The position numbers and the translations under genes were made by a program. 64,000 nt of DNA from JBAXXL01 sp037127915 (GTDB lineage Bacteria; Bacteroidota; Ignavibacteria; Kapaibacteriales; UBA2268). Positions within the stretch are counted from its first letter, which is position 1; the number at the start of each line of letters is the position of its first letter. Positions 9,879 through 17,945 of the stretch are shown one piece after another. Under the pieces are notes generated by a model that was not told where the DNA came from, made no database searches, and saw nothing but the letters and a program-made list of their open reading frames with translations. The DNA lies in contig JBAXXL010000020.1 in the NCBI GenBank assembly GCA_037127915.1, positions 1-64,000 of the forward strand, given 5' to 3'.

Positions 9879-9913
9879 ATATTCCTGATTAATTAATAAT
9901 CTTTATTCTTAAA

Positions 9914-9944
9914 CTCATCCGATGACTGGCAGTCATCGGATGAG
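9914..9944. repeat. CTCATCCGATGA palindromic repeat, copy 2
   Basis: The 14 bp arms CTCATCCGATGACT and AGTCATCGGATGAG are perfect complements around GGC. Confidence 0.85.
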
Positions 9945-9972
9945 TAAACTAGTAATTTTGTTTTCAAATCTC

Positions 9973-10028
9973 CGCGTCAAGAGGAACTATTGACGCGAGG
10001 AAACATGGATTCCCGCTTCCGCGGGAAT
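9973..10028. repeat. Two adjacent palindromes: GTCAAGAG family and ATTCCCGC family
   Basis: At 9973-9997, CGCGTCAAGAGGAACTATTGACGCG is a copy of the element at 172-196. At 10009-10028, ATTCCCGC and GCGGGAAT pair around TTCC. Together with the element at 9914-9944, this 191 bp gap between two minus-strand genes holds three unrelated palindromes. Confidence 0.75.
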
Positions 10029-10069
10029 GACAACTTCTTCTACTTTATAACTTTATAAACTTTAAGAAC

Positions 10070-10528
10070 TTACTTAACCAATATCATTTTTTTGGTTAAA
10101 ACTTCGCTATTAAACCTTACTTCGTAGTAATATGTTCCGCTTTCGACTCTGTTGTTGTTTTTGTCTATGCAGTTCCATGGCAAAGAATTTTTCCCGATTT
10201 GACAATTGGTACATTCCAACTTTTGGATTTGATTGCCGCGATTATCGTAAATTATAACCTCTACATTGCCGATGGAAGAAATTTCAAACTCGATATTAGT
10301 TTGTTCCTGAAACGGATTAGGATAATTACCCGTAACTGCTAAGCCGCTTAAAGATTGGTTTGGCTCGTTTACAGATGTAACATTCTCGAATTTAATCGTT
10401 TTGATTTTTGAAACCGCGATTTTTTCGATTTGATTATTTTTCAATTTAATAACCAATGTATCAGTTTGCGCATATACACTAACACTATAAGCAATTAGTA
10501 TAACTAAAGCCGTTAATAATGATTTCAT
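10070..10528 (-). CDS. Small secreted protein with a T9SS type A sorting domain
   Basis: 152 residues from the ATG at 10528. That start is chosen over one 17 codons upstream because it has a GGAG Shine-Dalgarno and begins a good signal peptide (MKSLLTALVILIAYSVSVYAQ). The mature N-terminus has one copy of the short motif LKNNQIEKIAVSKIKTIKFE, resembling the N-terminal motif of the FISUMP proteins. From about residue 65 a T9SS C-terminal domain follows (GNYPNPFQEQTNIEF ... SGTYYYEVRFNSEVLTKKMILVK). So almost the whole mature protein is motif plus sorting signal. It is expected to be carried across the outer membrane by the type IX system and attached or released there. Its specific role is unknown. 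Confidence 0.8.
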   Translation of the reverse strand: MKSLLTALVILIAYSVSVYAQTDTLVIKLKNNQIEKIAVSKIKTIKFENVTSVNEPNQSLSGLAVTGNYPNPFQEQTNIEFEISSIGNVEVIIYDNRGNQIQKLECTNCQIGKNSLPWNCIDKNNNRVESGTYYYEVRFNSEVLTKKMILVK

Positions 10529-11111
10529 ACAATACTCCAAATAAAAATTAAATAAAACACTTTTTTCAAATTTGTACACTTTACTTATGTATAGACAACT
10601 GAGAAGTCCATTTCTTTCTCATTCATTAAATTAATTTTTTGTCATAATTGGGGGAAACGGCGAAAATGATTGATATTAATGGTTATAGGTGTTTTAAGAA
10701 AAGTGAAAATAATTTTGTCGAAAAGCATTACATCCCTAGCGGGATGAGAAAAAAGGAAAAAAGTGCCGTAGGCATGCAATATCGGTAGAAAAGGTGAAAT
10801 ATTGTTTTGGGAAGTCCCATCGGGACGAAATAGAATATTCTGAATTAGGATTCAAGGATTAAAAGATTGTAGGATGTATTATTCGAAGCGTTGTATAAAA
10901 AACGCATCGCGCTTTTGGCTATTAACCACATTTTGTTTAATTTAAGATTATATGCCGTACCTTAAGGCACTTCTCGGTTACCTCTAATCCTATTTTCTAC
11001 CAATATTGCATCCCTAGCGGGATGAAATAAAAATTCCAACACATCCTAAGTTGCAGAACTGCATGTTATTACTCATCCGATGACTGCCAGTCATCGGATG
11101 AGTTTAAGAAT
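10529..11111. other. Intergenic region with a duplicated leader and composite palindromic element
   Basis: No convincing gene is present. Positions 10586-10720 are near-identical to 15516-15650, upstream of another minus-strand exported-protein gene. Positions 10731-11027 hold CATCCCTAGCGGGATG, a GTGCCGTAGGCAT hairpin, GTCCCATCGGGAC and TTTTCTACCAATATTGCAT. The last is an inverted copy of the sequence at 10771-10792, so about 220 bp are bracketed by an inverted repeat. The same modules recur in different order at 15819-16028. Confidence 0.7.
11072..11102. repeat. CTCATCCGATGA palindromic repeat, copy 3
   Basis: Perfect 14 bp arms (CTCATCCGATGACT) around GCC. The element ends ten bases before the stop codon of the gene at 11112-12935, between that gene and the repeat-rich spacer. 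Confidence 0.85.
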
Positions 11112-12935
11112 CTACTTTTTAACAAATTTCGCCGTTTCGGTACCCACTTTCACCAAATATACACCTTTTGGTAAATCGGAAATGCTGATTTTGGCGGACA
11201 GGTCACGACCTGTCCCTACAACCATCACCATTTCGCCAAGTGTGTTGTATATAGATATTGCAGAACCTTCCGAAGGTTCGAAACCTTCGGAAGGTTTCAA
11301 AGAGACAGTGATATAATCTTTCGCCGGATTGGGATATACATCAATTAGGTTTTGTTTGTTCGCATCGATAACGCTTGTTGGATCCAAAACCCAGTTCAAA
11401 AAGTTGCGGATAAGCAAAGTATCGCCAACACCGCCTATCGTTTCCAATCCATAAGAAGTATATATAATTTTTGAATTGCCGATTACAGTTGCTACACCTG
11501 CATAAGACTTTGATGGTTCACCTTTGCGGTTAAACCAAAGGAATGGGAAAGTTTCTTTATTAGCTCCGGTGATTCCTATATAATCAACGCGGTGTGCTAT
11601 ACGCTGGTCTATGCCTATCGCGGAATTGACTATGACATTGTTGTCAATAATATCGGCGTTTAATGAATTGTTGTTTACCACCCGGAAGGACAGTGTATCA
11701 TGCAAATATTTCAAATCAATAAACCCTTTGTATTCAACGCCAATTTTTTTATAAAAGTCAGTCACATTTGCTGAGGGTTTATATCCGGTGAGTTTTCCTG
11801 CTTGAACGCTGAGTCCTGCATTAGAAGAAACAATAAGGGGCTTCCCTTTCTCAATACAGTCCAAAGCGGCTTTTTCAAGTTTATCTTGCATTCCCCAACT
11901 CGCATAGTTGTCGGACTTCGCAAACAGATATAAGACTTTGTAATCTAAATTAGGGAAATTCTTCTGCCAATAGTCGTAGTTCATAAATACAAACTTTGGA
12001 CCTATTTCCGGTTGAGCAAAGCAAGCGTTCCGAATATAAATGTGCCATGGTGGTTTGCCATCATTATAATAGTCCGCTGGAAATTGATCACTCGAAACAC
12101 CAAGAAACTCTATCCCATCAGTAATTACTTCTCTGACAATGGTGCGAGTTTCAGGTACGGAATAAGAATTCTTCAAATACTTTGGTGTAACCGTAAGACT
12201 AATTGAACCATATTGTTCGCGAGGCGTAGTCTTGATTTTCAACCTAAAAGTATCCGAAAAACCGGCAGGTACCGGGATTATACTTTTATCCAATGCTAAC
12301 TGCCAGCTAATGTTGCTACAAAATAGCTTGACTTCATAAGTGATATTTACTTTAGTCGGATTGGTAATAATATATTCGAAATAGGTATCCTTATTTGGAG
12401 TAATTGTCAAATAAGCCGAGGGAACGAGTTGGTTGAATTCGGAATAAAGGATATTATTACTGCGTACGACGTCGATTACTTCCTTGGACTCCTGGTTTTG
12501 AATATAAACCAATGCATAAATTGAGTTAAAAGTAGTTTGCCAAGCCCAATTGAATTTATATTCAAAGTGGTATATAGCACCTTTTTTGCAATTAATTGAA
12601 ATACCCTCTGCTGATGGAAAACTCATCAGAGCTTGCGCCGGATTCCACGATGTTTCAATGTAATTTTCAAGCCAATTGGGTTCGCCCATATTAGGAAAAG
12701 CACTGTATTTCAATATATTTGCGAACAATGTTTGTTTTCCCATTGAGTCGTTGCAGACAATGCCAATTTCAAGTTTAGAATTTTCGCCGTCCGGTACAAA
12801 ATTCAGATTTATTTCGATAGGTTTAAGTTTTGTATTTTGAACATTGGGTTGTAAGCCAGTGGTTGTTTGAGAATTTACTTCACTAACGAATATAAAAAAC
12901 AACAATAATAATAAAAATATATATACATTTTTCAT
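11112..12935 (-). CDS. Secreted T9SS-sorted protein, paralogue of its operon partner
   Basis: 607 residues with an N-terminal signal peptide ending near VNSQ. The central part shares a layout with the preceding gene's product: beta-rich segments, a conserved Y-x-x-x-LFCS / YKVKLYCDS segment, an ITDGI segment, a domain built around LDYKVLYLFAKSDNY and KGKPLIVSSNAG, then AGVATVIGNSKIIYTSYGLE (compare AGVSTEIGDGRLLYIGFGLE). The C-terminus from about residue 525 is a T9SS sorting domain (DVYPNPAKDYITVSL ... LPKGVYLVKVGTETAKFVKK). Two palindromic repeats are embedded in this tail: 11264-11298 encodes EGFEPSEG, and 11194-11218 encodes the segment around GTGRDL. Both keep frame. The start lies one base after the stop of the upstream gene, so translation is probably coupled. 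Function is unknown. Confidence 0.85.
   Translation of the reverse strand: MKNVYIFLLLLLFFIFVSEVNSQTTTGLQPNVQNTKLKPIEINLNFVPDGENSKLEIGIVCNDSMGKQTLFANILKYSAFPNMGEPNWLENYIETSWNPAQALMSFPSAEGISINCKKGAIYHFEYKFNWAWQTTFNSIYALVYIQNQESKEVIDVVRSNNILYSEFNQLVPSAYLTITPNKDTYFEYIITNPTKVNITYEVKLFCSNISWQLALDKSIIPVPAGFSDTFRLKIKTTPREQYGSISLTVTPKYLKNSYSVPETRTIVREVITDGIEFLGVSSDQFPADYYNDGKPPWHIYIRNACFAQPEIGPKFVFMNYDYWQKNFPNLDYKVLYLFAKSDNYASWGMQDKLEKAALDCIEKGKPLIVSSNAGLSVQAGKLTGYKPSANVTDFYKKIGVEYKGFIDLKYLHDTLSFRVVNNNSLNADIIDNNVIVNSAIGIDQRIAHRVDYIGITGANKETFPFLWFNRKGEPSKSYAGVATVIGNSKIIYTSYGLETIGGVGDTLLIRNFLNWVLDPTSVIDANKQNLIDVYPNPAKDYITVSLKPSEGFEPSEGSAISIYNTLGEMVMVVGTGRDLSAKISISDLPKGVYLVKVGTETAKFVKK
11194..11218. repeat. 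GACAGGTC palindrome inserted in frame in a coding sequence
   Basis: GGACAGGTC and GACCTGTCC pair around a 2-base centre. The 25 bp are the exact reverse complement of an intergenic copy at 15662-15686, and another copy is at 19525-19548. Here the element lies inside the T9SS tail of the gene at 11112-12935. Confidence 0.85.
11264..11298. repeat. AACCTTCCGAAGG palindrome inserted in frame in a coding sequence
   Basis: Identical over 35 bp to the intergenic element at 8021-8055. Within the minus-strand gene it encodes the near-repeat SEGFEPSEG in the T9SS tail. Confidence 0.9.
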
Positions 12936-12936
12936 T

Positions 12937-15477
12937 TTATTTGCCCTCCGAAGGATTAATGTTTTTTCTTATAACCTTACCGTCAATTTCTACTAATAGT
13001 TCGTACTTTTCAGAAGAGAATAATTTTTTATTGAATTTATAGGATTGCATTTGTGTTTCATCTTCCGGGGAATACGGTAAATTATATCGATTACCTTCGC
13101 TATCAATAAGTGTGATTTTTATATTTTTTGCGTTTTTATTAGGTTTAAATTTAATGTTCACATTATCGGATTGGCTTTTCGATGATATATCTAACCAATA
13201 ATTATCTTCACCATCGTTCGGAGGGGTTTTCTTTTCTGTTAATACACCAATACCGAAAAGCGTTAGACTCGTAAACGAAGAATAGTACGCATCGGAGTCA
13301 ACATTTAGGGAAGTTTGCATCGTTTGGCGTTTTTTTGGCATGAACTTTATCGGCAGATTGAACGATTGCCCCGGATTAAGCTTATATACTATGGCAGATG
13401 TATCGAATGTAAACGACTCATTGAATTTATTAATATAAATATCTCTAATTAATAAAGTTGTATCACCTGTATTACTTATATTAACATAGGCGGTTGTATC
13501 TTTGTAAATCTCCTTTGTTCCAAAATCAATATATTCTCTCGGTTTTAAAGTAAGGCTGGCTCTTTTGGGTTTAAAACCTTTGATTAACCAATACATTGCA
13601 TTCTCAATTATATTTCTTCGACCATAATAAGTGGAATTTTCGAGGCCAAATCCAATATAAAGCAATCTGCCATCGCCTATTTCGGTTGATACACCAGCAA
13701 ATTCATCAGCCGGTGCATCGAGAATATCGTACTTCAAAAAGCCTTGTGTTTTCGGATTATTTCCATTCAATTTTATTGATTCAAGATTAGAGGTCTTAGT
13801 TATAACACTATCGGGAATATATTGCCTTCCATAATTAATGACAGTATTTTGGACATTGACATTTTTGCCGAATTCAGTACCTTGGACACCAAAAACATTT
13901 ATTTCAGGAAAATACGGATAGGTTGGGTGTACGTATAGATTGTAGTGCGTTCCCAATGTTATTCCAATTTTATCGGCCAGCAAACTGCTCATAGCAGGTT
14001 GAGAAATGTAATTAATGTTTTTGTAGGCGTTTTGAGCCATAGCCAGTTCGTAAACTGATGTTAGTATTACACCTTTCCCGCGTTCTAATAGAGACAGGCA
14101 GAAATCCACCCTTTTTTTATTAAGACCAAAAGTCGGTATATTACGAGTATCGGTCATTAAATAATATAATTTAATCGGCATATCGATGTAGCCTTTCATA
14201 AAGACATCATAAGGACACACAGCCCAATCTTGTGAAAAATCCATAACTAAGTTGTCCAATGCTTCGGCATCTTTTTCCAATTTAGGATAGGTATGCAGAG
14301 TAGCGCAATAGATACCATCAGTAATGGCAAAAACGGAGAAGAAAACCGCATCCTCCTGCATCGTCGGGTCGGGAACGCTAATCGGATTGACTACGATATC
14401 AATCCTTGTGAAATCGGCATAGTATTGACTGACAACCATAAATTGCAGGTCTTTTTTTTCATGAGGCTTTAAAGTATAAAGCGTATCCTCAAAAAACCGC
14501 AATGAGGAATAAAATATTTTTGAATCACAATAAAGTTTGACCTTATATGTTTGTTCGTAGTTGTATGGATTTTCTAAGGTATATGTAAAATAATTCTTTT
14601 GGTCGCGCTTGATTTGAATGTAAGCACTATCACCGGTATGTATTTCCTTGTCTTGGAAATATACTTTTGCTCTCATTGGATTGTAGGTAGTAACCGCTTG
14701 AATGAGATTGGTTGAAGTTGGGGATTGAAGCACCGCAATAGCATATAGCTTTTTATTATCCTGAAAGCCGGTTGTTTTAATAGGTACTTTAATTTTTAAA
14801 GTGGTATCGGAGCCTTCGTATAGCTTAACTTCCAACCCATTTTCGTCCGGTACCATAGCTCGTGGTATCCAGCGGAAATACAGCTCGCTGTTCGGTGTTA
14901 AAACGTCGCTACGCCAAGGTAGCCCAATATTGTACTTGGTATAGTATGTGTCCATCAAATAGATAAATACAGTACGTTTGCCGAATTCCCCCACAGCTTT
15001 AATATTCACCGTTATTTCAGCTGAGTCGCTGTCTTTCACCATATCAATTGACATTTTTACCGGAACAACAATGCCTTTTTGCCAGTTAATGGCTCGAATA
15101 GTACTATCCGCATCGGTGCGGTCTTGGGCAAAATAATGGCCCCCTACCGTGGCGGAGTTATCTAAACTCATATCGAAATGATTGGTATAGTTACTCCATC
15201 GATTCAAATTCATTGCTTTATTAATTTGATAAAATGGGTCATTGGGGAAAGGACTATACGTATGATACACGATAGGAATAATTCCGTCGGGATTTTTGCG
15301 GATATAGTCGTTTAGAGTTCCATAGCTCTCGGCTCCCATAACACTACCGGTATTACAGAACATTTCTATAACAGCATTTCGCGGCGACATAAATTCTGTG
15401 TGGTTATTTAAAGAATCACCGGCGAAAAGGACATAAGGAAAAACAAAAAAACATAAAAAGATAATTTTAATTTGCAT
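12937..15477 (-). CDS. Exported Omp28-like / choice-of-anchor-D protein
   Basis: 846 residues from the ATG at 15477, which begins a typical signal peptide (MQIKIIFLCFFVFPYVLFAG); a TTG seven codons upstream is a weaker alternative. Residues about 30-100 (RNAVIEMFCNTGSVMGAES ... GIIPIVYHTYSPFPNDPFY) resemble the thioredoxin-like start of Omp28-type proteins, but only one cysteine of the usual pair is present. The middle shares segments with the next gene's product. Residues about 650-755 look like an Ig-like choice-of-anchor-D/ASH domain (IDFGTKEI, NTGDTTLLI, FMPKK). No clear T9SS tail is present, although the last 60 residues are beta-rich. It is the first gene of a two-gene operon. Surface or periplasmic location is inferred; function is unknown. 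Confidence 0.75.
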   Translation of the reverse strand: MQIKIIFLCFFVFPYVLFAGDSLNNHTEFMSPRNAVIEMFCNTGSVMGAESYGTLNDYIRKNPDGIIPIVYHTYSPFPNDPFYQINKAMNLNRWSNYTNHFDMSLDNSATVGGHYFAQDRTDADSTIRAINWQKGIVVPVKMSIDMVKDSDSAEITVNIKAVGEFGKRTVFIYLMDTYYTKYNIGLPWRSDVLTPNSELYFRWIPRAMVPDENGLEVKLYEGSDTTLKIKVPIKTTGFQDNKKLYAIAVLQSPTSTNLIQAVTTYNPMRAKVYFQDKEIHTGDSAYIQIKRDQKNYFTYTLENPYNYEQTYKVKLYCDSKIFYSSLRFFEDTLYTLKPHEKKDLQFMVVSQYYADFTRIDIVVNPISVPDPTMQEDAVFFSVFAITDGIYCATLHTYPKLEKDAEALDNLVMDFSQDWAVCPYDVFMKGYIDMPIKLYYLMTDTRNIPTFGLNKKRVDFCLSLLERGKGVILTSVYELAMAQNAYKNINYISQPAMSSLLADKIGITLGTHYNLYVHPTYPYFPEINVFGVQGTEFGKNVNVQNTVINYGRQYIPDSVITKTSNLESIKLNGNNPKTQGFLKYDILDAPADEFAGVSTEIGDGRLLYIGFGLENSTYYGRRNIIENAMYWLIKGFKPKRASLTLKPREYIDFGTKEIYKDTTAYVNISNTGDTTLLIRDIYINKFNESFTFDTSAIVYKLNPGQSFNLPIKFMPKKRQTMQTSLNVDSDAYYSSFTSLTLFGIGVLTEKKTPPNDGEDNYWLDISSKSQSDNVNIKFKPNKNAKNIKITLIDSEGNRYNLPYSPEDETQMQSYKFNKKLFSSEKYELLVEIDGKVIRKNINPSEGK

Positions 15478-16063
15478 AAAAAATACCAAATATTTCAAAA
15501 TTGCACACTCTACTTATGTATAGACAACTGAGAAGTCCATTTCTTTCTCATTCGTTAAATTAATTTTTTGTCATAATTGGGAAAAACGGCGTAAACGATT
15601 GATAATAAGAATTATAGACGTTTAATAAAAAGTGAAAATAATTTTGGTGAATGTTGATCTGTAGGGACAGGTCGTGACCTGTCCGCGTTTTTTCGTCTGA
15701 ATTATGATTATTGGTTTGCTATTGTCTGAACGGGGATTTATGGAATTTTAAGGATAAATGGATGAAAAAAAATTGTCAATGGTTAAGTGCAAATTATTAA
15801 TGAGAAGAAAAAGTAAATAGTGCCGAGGCAGGGAATATCGGTAGAAAAAGGTGTATGTTTGTTTTGGGAAGTCCCATCGGGACGAAATAGAATAATATGT
15901 CGTACCTAAAGGCACTTCGTGGTCGCCGATTAACCGATTTTCTACCAATATTGCATCCCTAAAGGGATTATTAAAAAAAAACGCCGCGCTTTTGGCTATT
16001 TCAGACATTTTGTTTAATTTAGAATTAGAATATCGTTGTAGATTGTAAATTTGCAGGTGATGA
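15478..16063. other. Intergenic region: duplicated leader, GACAGGTC palindrome and composite element
   Basis: Positions 15516-15650 duplicate 10586-10720 (atgtatagacaactgagaag and beyond). A GACAGGTC palindrome is at 15662-15686. Positions 15819-15970 repeat modules of the composite element at 10763-11027 (TAGAAAA, GTCCCATCGGGAC, TTTTCTACCAATATTGCAT), and 15972-16028 matches 10898-10950. An 86-codon minus-strand frame here runs through these repeats and is not considered a gene. Confidence 0.7.
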
Positions 16064-17188
16064 ATGAAAAATGAAGGAAATAGAGCCTTAACCGGAATGC
16101 TATCAGATGTGATATCTGACGGTAGGAGAATTCTTGACCGCGGTTATTGCGGGCACGAGCATCTGTTGGAACACAATATCATCAACATGAATGGAAGAAT
16201 TTATGACCCAACCGTTGGACAATTCATGCAAGCAGACAATTACGTCCAAACACCAGAAGATTATATCGGCTACAACCGATATTCATATTGCAGACATAAC
16301 CCGTTTAAGTATGTTGATCCGAGTGGAGAGCAATATATAGCCGGTTCTGGTGGTGGCGGTGTTATGGCCGCTATGGGAGCATATTACTTAGCCATGGAAG
16401 CACAGCGATCCACTGCAATTGGTGAGGCACTTGGCGAGGCTATGAGAAATTGGAACCCTAATGCCAGAATAGAAGAAGCAGATGCCGCACGAAACAGAGC
16501 TGAACGAAGTGGCGTCAGTGCCGGTAGTTCTGGTGGTGGCGGCGCAACACCACCTGCCGAAAACAAAGACACAAAAGCGGATGGGGATACGGAAACAAAT
16601 GGAGTGAGTGGTGAACAGGAAACTGGAACAGATGGAACAGGAAAAGTGCAAGGACCTGCAGAAAAAGGGAAAGTGGCACCGTGGGAAATGTTACCTCCCG
16701 ATGAAATGCAAGAATTAAAAGATGGACCAGCACGTGAAACAGAATTTGATGGTAATGAGGAAGTTCAAATTGGAGATGCTACCCCAGTGAATAGAGATAA
16801 TAAGTACGCTTTTTGGGATAATCTCTTTGCGTATAATTGTCATTCTTATGCTTGGCATAATGGGAATGGTGATCTCAGTGATTCACATAATAGTTTTTGG
16901 TATATGAGATGGGATGGTTATCCATTGGATGATGCTCGAGAAATGGCGAGACCATTACAGGGTAGTGAAGGTGTACAAGTAGGTGATAGAATTATTTATT
17001 TTGATGGTGAAGGTAATCCACTTCACTCCGCAATCGTATCCGGAGTGAATGAATACGGTTTAGCAACAAGGGTGACAAGTAAATGGGGATCCGATCCTTT
17101 ATATAATCACCACCCACTTGACCCTGATGTTGTCCCAGGTTATGGAACATATTTGAAATATTATAGAATGAATAATGGAGGTAGATAA
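16064..17188 (+). CDS. Orphan Rhs tip with a papain-like (NlpC/P60-like) C-terminal toxin domain
   Basis: 374 residues. Residues 26-89 match the end of Rhs cores of this phylum (DRGYCGHEHL, NMNGRIYDPTVGQFMQADNY, NRYSYCRHNPFKYVDPSGE). The hundreds of upstream YD-repeat residues of a full Rhs protein are missing and no signal peptide is seen. After the DPSGE junction come a Gly/Ala-rich stretch, an acidic linker (about 150-225) and a C-terminal domain with YNCHSYAW (Cys259), GDRIIYFDGEGNPLHSAIV (His321) and SKWGSDPLYNHH. This Cys ... GD ... H order is that of papain-like NlpC/P60/CHAP enzymes, many of which cut peptidoglycan. A palindromic repeat lies in frame at 16098-16128. The stop overlaps the next start (TAATG). 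A polymorphic toxin role is inference. Confidence 0.75.
   Translation: MKNEGNRALTGMLSDVISDGRRILDRGYCGHEHLLEHNIINMNGRIYDPTVGQFMQADNYVQTPEDYIGYNRYSYCRHNPFKYVDPSGEQYIAGSGGGGVMAAMGAYYLAMEAQRSTAIGEALGEAMRNWNPNARIEEADAARNRAERSGVSAGSSGGGGATPPAENKDTKADGDTETNGVSGEQETGTDGTGKVQGPAEKGKVAPWEMLPPDEMQELKDGPARETEFDGNEEVQIGDATPVNRDNKYAFWDNLFAYNCHSYAWHNGNGDLSDSHNSFWYMRWDGYPLDDAREMARPLQGSEGVQVGDRIIYFDGEGNPLHSAIVSGVNEYGLATRVTSKWGSDPLYNHHPLDPDVVPGYGTYLKYYRMNNGGR
16098..16128. repeat. CAGATG palindrome inside the Rhs-tip gene
   Basis: ATCAGATGTGATATCTGACGG matches the intergenic element at 19453-19482 (ATCAGATGAAACATCTGACGG) including flanking bases (tgc.atc and ggYagg). In the protein it encodes roughly SDVISDGRR, immediately before the Rhs-core homology begins. 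Confidence 0.7.
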
Positions 17189-17814
17189 TGAAACTAAATA
17201 TGATTTTTATTGTTCTTTTGGTGATTTGTATTTTTAATACCAGCTGTACACAAAACAGATTTACCAATAAAGATACTGAATATAAGCAATTGATTGACAG
17301 TTTACGTTGTGCTTGGACACTCTCTATATGTAATAAAACTGGGGTTGGGATTAAATGTAGATATGAACGCTTAGACCAATGGAACAAGAGTATAGAAGAA
17401 TATAAAAATGACAGTACTGCATTAAAAAAAGCAATTAAGAGTTTCTATGCCAAAGACTCCACTTTAATAAAATACTTAAAAGGTTTCAAGAAAGTAAAAA
17501 GAAATTTCCCTAATTTTGAACATTTTAGCAACAGAAATTTTTTACTTGAATCTGATAATCTACCATTATTTAACATAATTGATTTTTACCATCAAAAAAA
17601 TAATGCATATTTGGATTTGATCCTTAACTATTATTTAAACACAGACCACACAAGTATTAAATTGCTTCTTAATGTTCACAAGTATATGCTTACTGAAGAT
17701 TTATATAACAGAATCGAAAAAATCTTCGAGAAATATGGTTACGCAGATAAAGAAAAAATTCGCGTAGCAATATTGGAAGATTTTGGTAGTTTGATAGCAC
17801 TTGAAGGAATGTAA
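17188..17814 (+). CDS. Lipoprotein, putative immunity protein 1 for the adjacent Rhs toxin
   Basis: 208 residues. A lipoprotein signal peptide ends in the lipobox FNTSC (Cys20), and Thr at +2 suggests outer-membrane rather than inner-membrane retention. The remainder is charged and predicted helical, with no recognised domain. It starts within the toxin stop codon (TAATG), with the toxin's last codons supplying a GGAGG ribosome-binding site, so the two are translationally coupled. That position, the periplasmic localisation and the peptidoglycan-hydrolase-like toxin together suggest a periplasmic immunity protein. Two paralogues follow. The C-terminal half is almost identical in DNA to the second copy, showing recent duplication or gene conversion. 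Direct evidence for immunity is lacking. Confidence 0.7.
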   Translation: MKLNMIFIVLLVICIFNTSCTQNRFTNKDTEYKQLIDSLRCAWTLSICNKTGVGIKCRYERLDQWNKSIEEYKNDSTALKKAIKSFYAKDSTLIKYLKGFKKVKRNFPNFEHFSNRNFLLESDNLPLFNIIDFYHQKNNAYLDLILNYYLNTDHTSIKLLLNVHKYMLTEDLYNRIEKIFEKYGYADKEKIRVAILEDFGSLIALEGM

Positions 17815-17821
17815 TAAAAAA

Positions 17822-17858
17822 AGTAGCCGCTGAATATATGTAGGCGGTTACTTTTATT
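17822..17858 (+). terminator. Terminator-like hairpin after putative immunity gene 1
   Basis: AGTAGCCGC pairs with GCGGTTACT (including G-U pairs) across a 13-base loop, followed by a T-rich run. It begins eight bases after the stop codon and recurs after the second copy. Confidence 0.6.
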
Positions 17859-17893
17859 ATATTAAATTTTATAATATAATGCAATTAAATGAA

Positions 17894-17921
17894 CATATTA
17901 CATATTACATATTACATATTA
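17894..17921. repeat. Heptanucleotide microsatellite, CATATTA x 4
   Basis: Four perfect tandem copies of CATATTA lie just upstream of the ribosome-binding site of putative immunity gene 2. The equivalent place before copy 3 has a single unit, so the tract is expanded here. Confidence 0.9.
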
Positions 17922-17945
17922 CAGAATGAATAATGGAGGTAGATA

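Noticed and set aside
11080..11316. Plus-strand reading frame antisense to the T9SS-tailed protein
   Set aside because: It is generated by the palindromic repeats, which read open on both strands; the opposite frame has the clear sorting domain.
15748..16008. Minus-strand reading frame of 86 codons
   Set aside because: It runs through the composite repeat shared with 10763-11027, has no ribosome-binding site and no protein-like composition.
16064..17188. Rhs gene as a sequencing fragment of a longer gene running from upstream
   Set aside because: Upstream DNA up to 15478 is repeat-rich spacer with no Rhs or YD-repeat coding in any frame, so the gene is truly truncated.
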